DNA of 64,000 nucleotides from CAWBRT01 sp963814745 (GTDB taxonomy: Bacteria; Acidobacteriota; Terriglobia; Terriglobales; Acidobacteriaceae), in the NCBI GenBank assembly GCA_963814745.1, contig CAWFEA010000029.1, positions 1 through 64,000 of the forward strand, in the 5' to 3' direction. Below, one piece after another: positions 47,331 to 56,981 of the stretch; the stretch's first letter is position 1; each line of letters begins with the position of its first letter. The translations under genes were made by a program, and so were the position numbers. Below the pieces are notes generated by a model, which worked only from the letters and a program-made list of their open reading frames with translations, did not search any database and was not told the DNA's origin.

Positions 47331-48323
47331 TTACCGCCCGACCGCGCTCTCCACGCCGTAGTGCGCGAACCACGACGTCGCGGCCTGAAGGCTCTTGTTG
47401 ACGTTTTCGATGTTCTTCACGCCATCTGTCTTCAGCCAGTCGCGGAAGGCCTGCACGCCCTGGGAGGCGTAGATGGGAATGCCATCCTTCCAGGTAGCGC
47501 GACCGCAGAGCACGCCGTTGAACTTGACCCCGCTTTCGGCGGCCAGAGCCAGCGCCTCGTTGAACTCCGCGTTGCTCACGCCCGCCGAAAGATAAATGAA
47601 AGGCTTGGTCGCAGCCGTGGCCGCATCGAGGAAGAGCCGCATCGCCGCCTGCCGGGTGTACGCCTTGTGCCCGCCAAAGGATTTCGCGCCCTCGACAAAC
47701 TTCATGTTGACCGGCACTTCGACCTTGAGCACGTCCACGCCATACCTGTCCTTGGTGAACTCGGCCATGGAGTCTTTGACAATCAGCGGCTTCTTCTTGG
47801 CGTACTCCAGGCCCTTTTCGTCCGTGCCTTCTTCATAGCCGACCAGTTCGAGGAAAAAGGGAATATCGTTTGCCCGGCACTCGTCGCCGATGCGCTCCAC
47901 CCAGGCATGCTTCTGGTCATTGATATTCTTGGGATCGAGCGGACTGTAGTAGAGCAGAATCTTGACGCAGTCGGCGCCCGCCTCTTTCAATCGCCTTGCC
48001 GACCAGTGGTCGAGCAGGTCGCCAAGCCGGCCGGGGCCGGTCTTGTCATAGCCGGTCTTCTCATAGGCGAGCAGCAGCCCGGCGTTCTTGGCGCGCTTTT
48101 TAGCGGCGGGCAATCCCCACTCGGGGTCAAGCAGAATGGCGCTGGCATGCGGCGTCAGGATTTCCGAGACCGCCACTTTGAATTCTTCCAGCTCCTTGTC
48201 GCCGGCGTTGGCGCCGAGCGCTTTCTTCAGCGAGCCGCGCTGGTCCATGGCGGCGGCGGCGATCACTCCGCGCTGGTTGGAGACGGCCTTCATACCGGCT
48301 AGTTTTCCGGGCGTAAGCTTCAC
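47331..48323 (-). CDS. lacD: Tagatose 1,6-bisphosphate aldolase-type class I aldolase
   Basis: A 330-residue LacD-family aldolase that cleaves tagatose bisphosphate to dihydroxyacetone phosphate and glyceraldehyde phosphate. Characteristic segments are GVIAAAAMDQRGSLKKAL near residue 18, AILLDPEWGLPAA near 63, DCVKILLYYSPLDP near 120 with the candidate Schiff-base Lys, and FIYLSAGVSNAEFNEAL near 245. GTG 48323 (VKLTPGKLAGM) is chosen because AGGAGG lies 9 nt upstream; an ATG farther out gives unmatched residues. No other tagatose-pathway gene is nearby, so its physiological substrate could be a related ketose or sulfosugar phosphate. Confidence 0.88.
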   Translation of the reverse strand: MKLTPGKLAGMKAVSNQRGVIAAAAMDQRGSLKKALGANAGDKELEEFKVAVSEILTPHASAILLDPEWGLPAAKKRAKNAGLLLAYEKTGYDKTGPGRLGDLLDHWSARRLKEAGADCVKILLYYSPLDPKNINDQKHAWVERIGDECRANDIPFFLELVGYEEGTDEKGLEYAKKKPLIVKDSMAEFTKDRYGVDVLKVEVPVNMKFVEGAKSFGGHKAYTRQAAMRLFLDAATAATKPFIYLSAGVSNAEFNEALALAAESGVKFNGVLCGRATWKDGIPIYASQGVQAFRDWLKTDGVKNIENVNKSLQAATSWFAHYGVESAVGR

Positions 48324-48551
48324 GGGCAAACCTCCTCTTGCTAGTTCAAGTTTTGATGGCGGAAACCGGGGAACGCGCCTCATCCCAACACGCGTTCAAC
48401 GGGATAGGGCAAACTGCTGAAACAAGCCCCCGTGCAACTACCTATTTTAATACACACCGCCCTGAGAGATGGCAGCGAGCGCTACCGGGTAGGAAAATGG
48501 TTCAGGCGAGAGTTCCCGCTCCGGGAAGATGCCCGTTTTCGAAAATCAACC

Positions 48552-48581
48552 GTGCCCCGCATCTGTCGCAGTCAGCAGATG
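48552..48581. repeat. Hairpin repeat, copy 2, upstream of lacD
   Basis: This shares the core GTGCCCC-x-CATCTG-x-CGCAGTC and AGCAGATG with the copy at 47282. Here the outer part of the stem is degenerate (ATGGAGTGG instead of ATGTGGGAC). The two copies bracket the aldolase gene. Confidence 0.65.
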
Positions 48582-48631
48582 GAGTGGCTGTCAGGCCGCG
48601 ATGAGGCCGCGCGATCAGTTGCGTCCCGAAA

Positions 48632-48895
48632 CTAGCTCGCCTTGCGCGGCACGATTTCGTCATTCGCGATAAAAAATTGCGCCGAGCAGGTATCCGACCC
48701 GCAGATGACCGGAACCAGGCCGGCAATCTGTTTGCGCGTAATCAGCCCGAGAACGCCGCAGCATGGGCACGCCAGCACTGCCCAGAAAGGATCTTCGGTC
48801 TCTCCATCCTCGCCTGCGTTCTCAAGAATGAAGATCGTTCCGGGCCCCATCTGTTCCGGGATCCACTCATTCAGGATGTCGATTTCCGCGACCAT
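48632..48895 (-). CDS. Small cysteine-containing protein, function unknown
   Basis: An 87-residue protein starting MVAEIDILNEWIPEQMG. It holds ACPCCGVLG near residue 44 and VICGSDTCSAQFF near 64, so two Cys pairs could form a zinc-ribbon-like site. The N-terminal half is acidic. ATG 48895 has GAGGAGG upstream, which supports real translation. It lies next to the MerR gene on the same strand, 75 nt downstream of its stop. I do not recognise the family. Confidence 0.65.
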   Translation of the reverse strand: MVAEIDILNEWIPEQMGPGTIFILENAGEDGETEDPFWAVLACPCCGVLGLITRKQIAGLVPVICGSDTCSAQFFIANDEIVPRKAS

Positions 48896-48970
48896 TTGTG
48901 CCTCCTCGGACTTAAATATCTGAAAAAATCCACTTCCTCGAACCGATTGCCACCCCAGCGCCTGTCAACA

Positions 48971-49498
48971 TCAGCCTCCGGACGCGCGCGCCAGCCGTGG
49001 CTTGGCGGCTGCCACGCGTTTTTCCGAGCGACCCGTTCCTGCTTGCACGTTCGTGACCACCGTTTCCGCGGACGGCTGCGGGCTGCCTACCCGTATTCCT
49101 GCCTGAACGCGCTGCACGGTGTCACTCAGGCAAATCGCCAATATTGGTTGACGCGAATTCCTGAGCACGTCAACGATGCTTTCGGGTGAATCCTTGATGA
49201 AAATATTCTTACCATCGGTGAGCAGATGAACCTGCGAGTTGGTGGTGGCAGACTCATAAAGGCGCTTGCCCAGCTCGCACTCGAGAAAGGCCATGACCTT
49301 GCGCACGCGCTGCAAGCTAAAGCCACGCTGCCGCAGTTCGCAGATGACGGCGATCTCCGCCAAGTCTTCCATGGAATAGAGTCGGCGGTGACCCTGGCGC
49401 ACGGGCACGACCATTCCGCGCTCGTCCCACCACTGCAACTGGCGCAGCGTAATGCCGGTGAACTCAACAACTTGGCTGGACGTAAATCCCGAATCCAT
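48971..49498 (-). CDS. MerR family transcriptional regulator
   Basis: A 175-residue regulator. The N-terminal winged-helix MerR domain reads SSQVVEFTGITLRQLQWWDE and RQGHRRLYSMEDLAEIAVI, followed by a LRQRGFSLQRVRKVMAFLE dimerisation helix up to about residue 75. The remaining 100 residues include a beta-rich segment (HLLTDGKNIFIKDSPESI) without the Cys ligands of metal sensors, and a basic Ala-rich tail. It probably binds a small molecule or has no ligand. ATG 49498 starts directly with the domain. A dyad about 150 nt upstream is a possible operator. Confidence 0.88.
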   Translation of the reverse strand: MDSGFTSSQVVEFTGITLRQLQWWDERGMVVPVRQGHRRLYSMEDLAEIAVICELRQRGFSLQRVRKVMAFLECELGKRLYESATTNSQVHLLTDGKNIFIKDSPESIVDVLRNSRQPILAICLSDTVQRVQAGIRVGSPQPSAETVVTNVQAGTGRSEKRVAAAKPRLARASGG

Positions 49499-49895
49499 GC
49501 CGCACCGTCCTCACCCACCACGCGAATCCGACAGCACTTTCGTGTCCAAAACAACTCTCAAACTGACCTACGCCCCTACTATCACTGCCGGACGTTAATG
49601 CCCAGCAAATTTTCGGGGAAATTCCATCGGCGAACCAGATTTCAAAACATTTCCGCCTGGAAATGTTTGAAACATCTTAACCTCGAACTGTTGCTTGTCA
49701 AGCGAAGTTAGGGACGGGGGATTCAAAAAGAGAAACCGGCGTTTGCTTCGGGTAGGATTCGATTACCGCCATGGTCGCATCGCCGAGAATCCGCCTGCAA
49801 TCGGCTAAAGCAGATTCAGAGTCGGTGTATCCGGCACTATCATCGCCAGGCTAAACACAGGCTACCTTACTGGACACAGCTTCCGCGAATCCGGT
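49499..49895. other. Intergenic region between thiS and the merR-type gene
   Basis: This 397-nt gap separates the 3' end of thiS from the 5' end of the MerR gene. Apart from the dyad at 49642-49670, no gene or repeat is seen. Confidence 0.45.
49642..49670. promoter_or_regulatory. Dyad-symmetric site upstream of the merR-type gene
   Basis: TCAAAACATTTCC and GGAAATGTTTGA form a nearly perfect dyad around GCCT, located about 145-170 nt upstream of the regulator start. The size and symmetry suit a regulator operator, but it could also be a small hairpin. There is no T-run. Confidence 0.4.
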
Positions 49896-50096
49896 CTAAA
49901 GGCCGCCGCCGACGAAGTGGACGATCTCCAGTTTGTCGCCGTCGTGCAGTGCCACCTTCGACCAATCGGCGCGCGGAACGATCTCACGGTTCAGCTCCAC
50001 GGCGACGCGATCGGCTTTGATGCCGAGTTCCTCCACCAGAGTGGAAACCGTGGTGACTTCTAACTGCCGTTCTTCGCTGTTGATAAATAATTTCAT
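49896..50096 (-). CDS. thiS: Sulfur carrier protein ThiS
   Basis: A 66-residue ubiquitin-fold protein that carries sulfur as a C-terminal thiocarboxylate for thiazole formation in thiamine synthesis. The features are MKLFINSEERQ, VSTLVEELGI, VAVELNREIVPRADW and DGDKLEIVHFVGGGL. The final Leu after the GGG is odd, as mature ThiS must end in GlyGly; it may need trimming, or the protein may serve another pathway. No thiG or thiF is adjacent. ATG 50096 is the only start. Confidence 0.85.
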   Translation of the reverse strand: MKLFINSEERQLEVTTVSTLVEELGIKADRVAVELNREIVPRADWSKVALHDGDKLEIVHFVGGGL

Positions 50097-50277
50097 GGAC
50101 CCAATGTACCAATCGGCGAGCGCATTGTGCTACCCCGGCTCTGGATCACATCAACCGCGAAAGCTGCTGTCGCCGGCCCGACCGTGGCGGAGTCACCCGC
50201 GGCAGCAACCCGGCCTGTAGCGGAGAGTTTTCCGGAGCGCCAAACGGCTGCAGGTTTGGACTGAGCGAATCGAAACC

Positions 50278-50317
50278 GGAGTCCCGCATCTACCGACAAT
50301 GGCGGATGCGGGACTCC
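50278..50317. repeat. Strong 13-bp hairpin between ompA-type gene and thiS
   Basis: GGAGTCCCGCATC pairs perfectly with GATGCGGGACTCC around a 14-nt loop. There is no T-run, so it is not a classic terminator. The core CCGCATCT and CGACAATGGCGGATGCGG recalls the hairpin repeats around lacD, and it may belong to the same family. The rest of the 342-nt gap from 50097 to 50438 holds no gene. Confidence 0.65.
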
Positions 50318-50438
50318 GTAGCCCGGGGGAAGGGTTCAGAGGTGATATAGCGGAATAGAGGAAGAAAAAAAGCAGACCGCCATGGTGCTGAGCACCGGGG
50401 CCTTTTGCGGCCTGCGGAGAGAGGTCACAGAAAAAAAG

Positions 50439-51161
50439 CTAACGTGCCGCCAAGTTGCCGTTCGATTGCGAGGTCTCACTGGCAATGTTCGACATGAGGC
50501 GTACATCCACCCGGCGATTTTCGGCGCGACCTTGTGCCGTGGTGTTTTTTGCTTCCGGGCGATCTTTGCCGAGCCCGATCACGTAAATCTTGTGCGGGGG
50601 GACATTGTATTTATGAGCCAGGTATTGAGTAACCGCCGATGCCCGCCGCTGGCTCAATTCGTAGTTATATTGCGCGTCGCCCACTGAGTCGGTATTGCCT
50701 TCGATCTGCACGATATAGCCTTTGGCATTGGGAATTTGCTGGGCAAGCTGGTCGAGTTGCCGCCTATCCTCACGGGTGAGCTCGGCCTTGTCGAAGGCAA
50801 AATGGACGGCAACCTCTGTCACCGGCTTGTAGTTGTCGAAGTTGGCGACCCGCCCGGCCAAGGCATTGGTGCCGTTCAGGGTGTTGGCGGCCAACTGCTG
50901 TGCCTGGTCGGCCTGCTGACGGGCGGCAAGGGCATGCTGATCGGCGGCGCCGGCCTGGGTTTTCGCATCCTGAATGCCCTGTTGCGCACGCGCATCGAGG
51001 GACCTGATGTTGCGGGTTGTCTGAGCTGTCAAATCGTCTAGCTCATTGACTTTATTTATGACTGGCGCCGTCTCGCGGGTAACTTCTTTTTTGGTCGCGC
51101 AGCCGGCGGAAAACGCCAAACCGGCCAGCGCGAGAACTCCGATCACAGGAACCCGTTTCAT
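50439..51161 (-). CDS. OmpA family lipoprotein, peptidoglycan-associated
   Basis: A 240-residue outer-membrane lipoprotein. It starts with a type II signal peptide, VIGVLALAGLAFSAGC, with the lipobox Cys at residue 21. A helical Ala/Gln-rich stretch (residues 45-105) resembles a coiled stalk. The OmpA/Pal peptidoglycan-binding domain follows from about residue 115: VHFAFDKAELTREDRRQL, IVQIEGNTDSVGDAQYN, ELSQRRASAV and AENRRVDVRLM. It anchors the outer membrane to the wall. ATG 51161 has AGGAGAGG upstream. Confidence 0.92.
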   Translation of the reverse strand: MKRVPVIGVLALAGLAFSAGCATKKEVTRETAPVINKVNELDDLTAQTTRNIRSLDARAQQGIQDAKTQAGAADQHALAARQQADQAQQLAANTLNGTNALAGRVANFDNYKPVTEVAVHFAFDKAELTREDRRQLDQLAQQIPNAKGYIVQIEGNTDSVGDAQYNYELSQRRASAVTQYLAHKYNVPPHKIYVIGLGKDRPEAKNTTAQGRAENRRVDVRLMSNIASETSQSNGNLAAR

Positions 51162-51501
51162 CAAGCTCACCTCTCCTAGGGACTCCCAACCGAGGCCCTG
51201 AAGCCGGCAGTTGGCAAGAAATTTTGGCCGCCTCGCCACGCTTCCCCAAAGCGTGGCGGCCGTCTTCCTGAGTGTTGGCAAGCGCGGCCACTATCCCCAG
51301 AGTGCAAGCCTGCTGCCAATTGGACGGAGCGCGTGCGGTTCGCTAATCGACAATTTTTCAGCAGCTTAGACCGTTTGCTCGCGGACAATCCTGGAGGATA
51401 AATCCAGCAATAAGGCAATCCTAGCTCTTGGGATGGAATTTTTTCCTAGTGGGCAAGCAGTCGCTCCCAGGCAGGGAGGTCCAAGCCCAGGCATCGGCAG
51501 G

Positions 51502-51537
51502 AAAAAAAAATACCCTGCGCCGGAAACTCAGGCGCAA
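51502..51537 (-). terminator. Rho-independent terminator after secG
   Basis: On the minus strand the hairpin TGCGCC/GGCGCA is followed by GGTATTTTTTTTT, 35 nt beyond the secG stop. Confidence 0.75.
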
Positions 51538-51571
51538 GGATAGAGTTTTCGAACTTACCGACTGCCGGCGT

Positions 51572-51892
51572 TTACTTCTGCGCCGGCGGTGCTGCGGGTG
51601 CCTGGGCAGGCGCTGAATTGCTGGCGGGAGTACCGGTCAAGACGGACCCGCTGAGTCCAGCGCGGCGCGTCGCCATGATGGCCAGAGTGAAGGAAGTGAT
51701 CATAAAAATAACCGCGGCCCAAGCCGTTGCCTTGGTAAGAGCGTTGGCGGCTGAACGCGGTCCGAAGGCGGTCTGGCTGCCTTGTCCGCCGAAGGCGGCG
51801 GCGATATCGGCGCTCTTGCCACTCTGCAGCAGCACCACGGCGATCAGAAACATACAAACGATAATGTGAACAACGGTGACCAGTACAACCAT
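51572..51892 (-). CDS. secG: Preprotein translocase subunit SecG
   Basis: A 106-residue component of the SecYEG translocon. Two hydrophobic helices are visible, VVHIIVCMFLIAVVLLQ at residues 7-23 and AAVIFMITSFTLAIMA near 60. They are joined by the conserved loop SGKSADIAAAFGGQGSQTAFGPRSA, whose Gly/Ser/Gln-rich pattern is the SecG hallmark. An Ala/Pro-rich tail follows. ATG 51892 has AAAGGAAG upstream. It lies directly after a tRNA-Leu gene on the same strand. Confidence 0.95.
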   Translation of the reverse strand: MVVLVTVVHIIVCMFLIAVVLLQSGKSADIAAAFGGQGSQTAFGPRSAANALTKATAWAAVIFMITSFTLAIMATRRAGLSGSVLTGTPASNSAPAQAPAAPPAQK

Positions 51893-52044
51893 TTTCTTCC
51901 TTTCCAACCTATGACGACGGCAACAGTAATCGCTGCTCTGCTTGAGTCCGCCCGGCGCGGAAAGTACAGCTTCGCTGCACCGTCCGTTTCCGCCGGAGCC
52001 AGCCAACGACCTCAAAACCGGCGCCTTCGGACCTCGGGGTCTTA

Positions 52045-52129
52045 TGGTGCGGAAGGCGGGACTTGAACCCGCACGCCTTTCGGCGCCACCCCCTCAAGAT
52101 GGTGTGTCTGCCAATTCCACCACTTCCGC
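52045..52129 (-). tRNA. tRNA-Leu (anticodon GAG)
   Basis: The 85-nt sequence folds as a type II tRNA. The acceptor GCGGAAG pairs with CTTCCGC and the D-arm contains TGGTGGAATTGGCAGACAC. The anticodon stem CCATC/GGTGG carries loop TTGAGGG, giving GAG. The long variable arm is CGCC-GAAA-GGCG and the T-arm is GCGGG-TTCAAGT-CCCGC. Discriminator A is followed by an encoded CCA (52045-52047). It reads codons CUC and CUU. Confidence 0.93.
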
Positions 52130-52396
52130 ACGTTCGCGCAGAACCGCGCAATTACAGGGCTTCACCTTTGCCGGACGACGATAGCCCGGTCCAAAAACCG
52201 CAAACAGAAGCACCGCCATTATAGCAAACCGCGGGCCTGGAGGAAACGCGAGTTCCCGCTCCCGCCTTCGGCCGCTTGGCGCGAAAATTTACCAAGTCTC
52301 GGTTACTCAGCTCCGAACCGGAGATTTCAGCTTAACTGCGAAGCGGGCTGCCCGGTACGGCGACCCGTTCGCAGATGACTCGGCCCTTACGTTTTC
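52130..52396. other. Intergenic region, no gene seen
   Basis: These 267 nt lie upstream of tRNA-Leu and after the amidohydrolase stop. They should hold the tRNA promoter. No ORF or repeat is convincing. Confidence 0.45.
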
Positions 52397-53845
52397 CTAG
52401 TCGCAAACATCCTCGATCGGGCCCACGGCCATTGCCGTTGAATAGAGAGCGATCGCACCGGCTCCGGGCAATGGCTGACTTTTGGCGACCGCTGGAGCCG
52501 ACGCGCGAGGTGTAATTTTGCGGCCGTCGTGGTAGATCGTCACCAACGTTTTGGTGTTGCCGATGTTATCCAGCGGGTTGGCGGCCAGCACAATCAGATC
52601 GGCGCGCTTGCCTTTGGCGATGGTGCCGCGATCCTTGGCTCCAAGCAGCATGGCGCTGTTCCTAGTGGCGACAGTGATGGCCTGCATCGGAGTCAATCCT
52701 GCCTTCACCATCAACCCCAGCTCGTTGTGCTCGGCGAATCCGGGCACGCGCGTGGGAAAGGCTCCGGAATCGGTGCCCATGGCTATGTTCACGCCGGCAT
52801 CGTAAAGGGTTTTGTAATTCTTCTGTGCTTGGACGAATGCGGCCCGGCACTTGGCGACGATGGGATTGCCATCGGTCTTTTCCTTGTAGTCGGGCGCACT
52901 GAGCATGGCTTTGATTTCCGGGGTAAGGCCGGCGTTGAGGAACTTGTCCTTCTGCCAGTCGGTGTCGGCGAAGTAGAAGAACGACTGATCGACGGTGAAC
53001 GTCGCGACATAGTAGGTTCCTTTAGCCTTCATCATGGAGATCAGATCCTGGTCGACGGGCAGGTCGCGGATACTGTGTGCCAGCATGTCAACGTTGTCGG
53101 CCACCAACTGCTTTGCGTCGGCAAGATAGAAGACATGAGCCGCAATCTTCAGCTTGTGCTTGTGACCCTCGTCTATCACGGCCTTATAAACCGCCGGGTT
53201 CATTTTCGGGAATGCTCCGAAGCCGTCGTCGACCCAGACCTTGAGGAAGGCAGGATGCCGTGTGGCAGCTTCGCGAACCATTTTTCGCGCCTCTTCGGGT
53301 GTAGCAGGACGGTACATCTGATCGGGGGCCAACTTGAATGGCGGTAAGGCGTTGGGAACTCCGAATCCGCGATCGGCGGGAAACACGGTCGCGCCGCTGA
53401 GCTTGCCGGCGCGCTGTTCCGCACGGATGTCATAAATGAGGTCGCGATTGACGCCGAGCGACATCATTGACGTAACGCCGTACTGCTCGAACTGATTCAG
53501 CGATTCCATGACGTTCTCGCGCGTGTAGGCGTCCGCGCGCTGTACGCCTTTCAACGTTATCCCAAGATGAGAGTGCACCGAGATCAGGCCCGGCATAATG
53601 GTTTTGCCGGTGACGTCAATTACCTGCGCACCCTTCGGTGTCTTGACCTTGGCCGCCGGGCCGACCGCGGTGATCTGGTTGCCCTTGATGACGACCGCGC
53701 CATTTTCGATGGGCGGGTTGCCGGTGCCGTCGATAATGCGGGCACCCTTGAGAACGACTATGGTCTCGGCATCCGCGGCGTGCAGAAACGATGCCGCGAA
53801 ACTGAGCGCGAATAGAGCCAGCAAAGCAACTGTGAAACGACGCAT
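52397..53845 (-). CDS. Exported amidohydrolase-family protein
   Basis: A 482-residue metal-dependent hydrolase with a Sec signal peptide (FTVALLALFALSFAASFLHA). It belongs to the imidazolonepropionase/prolidase-like branch of the amidohydrolases. The N-terminal strands read ARIIDGTGNPPIENGAVVIK, and MPGLISVHSHLG near residue 95 supplies the HxH metal ligands. KVWVDDGFG is near 200, HVFYLADAKQL near 235 and MGTDSGAFP near 365, with the catalytic Asp. The end KRADLIVLAANPL is typical. ATG 53845 is preceded by GAGAGG. Relatives cleave peptides, organophosphates or unknown amides. Confidence 0.88.
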   Translation of the reverse strand: MRRFTVALLALFALSFAASFLHAADAETIVVLKGARIIDGTGNPPIENGAVVIKGNQITAVGPAAKVKTPKGAQVIDVTGKTIMPGLISVHSHLGITLKGVQRADAYTRENVMESLNQFEQYGVTSMMSLGVNRDLIYDIRAEQRAGKLSGATVFPADRGFGVPNALPPFKLAPDQMYRPATPEEARKMVREAATRHPAFLKVWVDDGFGAFPKMNPAVYKAVIDEGHKHKLKIAAHVFYLADAKQLVADNVDMLAHSIRDLPVDQDLISMMKAKGTYYVATFTVDQSFFYFADTDWQKDKFLNAGLTPEIKAMLSAPDYKEKTDGNPIVAKCRAAFVQAQKNYKTLYDAGVNIAMGTDSGAFPTRVPGFAEHNELGLMVKAGLTPMQAITVATRNSAMLLGAKDRGTIAKGKRADLIVLAANPLDNIGNTKTLVTIYHDGRKITPRASAPAVAKSQPLPGAGAIALYSTAMAVGPIEDVCD

Positions 53846-54200
53846 CGCGTAAACCTCTCTTGTGGAATTGCACAACGGCGGGGAATAAGCTTGGCGGTCG
53901 TACGACGCCTCACCCGGTTAACCTGCTTGAAATCGTTTTCACCCCAACCTGACGCGCAAACCGGTCGAGGCATTGACAGCCATTCCTATTGGTGATTCTC
54001 CGATGGCTGGCGATTGTATCATCTTCCGGGGTTCTGGATGAGACATATTTCTGCGGGCAAGCCGCCTGGGTGGCGGGATGACATGCGCGTGGCCGCAAAA
54101 CCATCCGCGTGCCACCTGCCGCAAAAAAGAAAAGGGGCACCTTGCGGTGCCCCAGGCGGCAAATCCTTCGCCTACGCTCGGATGAGCCGATTTGTAGGGT

Positions 54201-55866
<1,666 letters not shown>

Positions 55867-55942
55867 GTTGCTAAAGCTCCTTCGAATTTTGCAATCTGCC
55901 GGGCTTACCGCCTCGGCTCTAATTTCGTGTGTGCCTGTGGGC

Positions 55943-56018
55943 GATCCTTCGCTCAGGATGACGACCCGCGAGGCCTTCGCTCGCCACGAGAGATCCTTCG
56001 CCTTCGGCTCAGGATGAC
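55943..56018. repeat. Two short repeats in the groES-groL spacer
   Basis: GATCCTTCGCTCAGGATGAC at 55943-55962 and a longer variant at 55992-56018 share the GATCCTTCG and CTCAGGATGAC ends, each able to form a small hairpin. They lie in the 196-nt spacer between the chaperonin genes. Confidence 0.65.
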
Positions 56019-56062
56019 CGTCTGCGAGGCTCTCGCTTCGCTCACGCCTCGCCAAGCGGCGG

Positions 56063-56379
56063 TCACTTCTTCGCCGACTTGGCAGCGCCTTCCAGAATGC
56101 CGAGAACTTCCTCTTCGCGCATGATGAGGAATTCTTCGCCATCGATCTTGATCTCAGTCCCGGAATACTTGCCAAACAAAATGCGATCGCCGGCTTTACG
56201 TCCAGCGGGAACACCTTGCCCTCGTCGTTGGTCTTGCCTTTGCCGACGGCAATGACTTCGCCTTCCTGCGGCTTGTCTTTAGCGCTGTCGGGAATGATGA
56301 TGCCGCCACGAGTGGTTTCCGACTCCTCAATGCGGCGAACCACAATACGGTCGTGCAGCGGTGTAAGCTTTGCTGCCAT
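56063..56379 (-). CDS. groS: Co-chaperonin GroES (frameshifted)
   Basis: 10-kDa lid of the GroEL chamber. From ATG 56379 it reads LTPLHDRIVVRRIEESETTR, the mobile-loop region GGIIIPDSAKDKPQEG, and EVIAVGKGK. A one-base loss near 56197 shifts the frame; the remainder, GDRILFGKYSGTEIKIDGEE then LIMREEEVLGILE, follows in another frame to TGA 56063-56065. About 105 residues in all, normal for GroES. It is the first gene of the operon, with a 196-nt spacer to groL, longer than the usual gap. Confidence 0.92.
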
Positions 56380-56579
56380 GCTGAAACTCCTTTCGGAATA
56401 GTGAAAATTAGACGTCTTTTTTATCGGACCACTAAGGTCTTAACCCCATGCCGAACGTACGGCCCTTCTAATCCCGCACCAACACCCCGGTTACAACACG
56501 CCGGTTGATTGGGACGGGTTCTTCCGGTTGTAGGACAGACCCTTCAGCCAAAGTGCTGCGGGTTGCGGGTGCAACTCTG

Positions 56580-56606
56580 TTAGCACTCTGACCAGACGAG
56601 TGCTAA
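56580..56606 (-). promoter_or_regulatory. CIRCE operator (HrcA binding site)
   Basis: TTAGCACTC, nine bases, then GAGTGCTAA: a perfect match to the CIRCE consensus, about 200 nt upstream of groES. The HrcA repressor binds it and releases on heat shock. The hrcA gene is not in the window. Confidence 0.97.
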
Positions 56607-56634
56607 TTTATCCTATCGTGCAGCCGTCTGTCAA
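56605..56634 (-). promoter_or_regulatory. Sigma-70 type promoter of groESL
   Basis: On the minus strand TTGACA (56634-56629) is followed after 18 nt by TAAATT (56610-56605), which runs straight into the CIRCE element. The arrangement places the operator at the transcription start. Confidence 0.8.
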
Positions 56635-56981
56635 GCGCAACATGAGTGACTTTCGCTCAACTGCGGAGCTGAGAAACGCCGGTAGGAAAGTGGGCGTCGT
56701 CGGGAATGGGCACTGTGGAAAGCTCGCCGCAGACTCCTCAAATATCAACCTTAGTCACGTAAAGCATTCAAATTAATGTGCTTCGGATGGATGATCGTCG
56801 GTTTTCAATCTTTGTCCCAATCCCTGGACGCGCGCAAAATAGTCGAAATAAGAGTTCCCCGCCGAGCAACATGACCGGTCACGAAGAATTCTAAGGTCGC
56901 ACGCTGCGGACGGCGTGGATGGAAATCTCCTAGGCGGTCCGGGGGCGAGACTGCGGGGATATTGGGCGCCGTTCTGATGAT
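56635..56981. other. Intergenic region upstream of the M48 gene, no gene seen
   Basis: About 350 nt between the groESL promoter and the divergent protease gene. No ORF, RNA or repeat is convincing. Confidence 0.45.
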
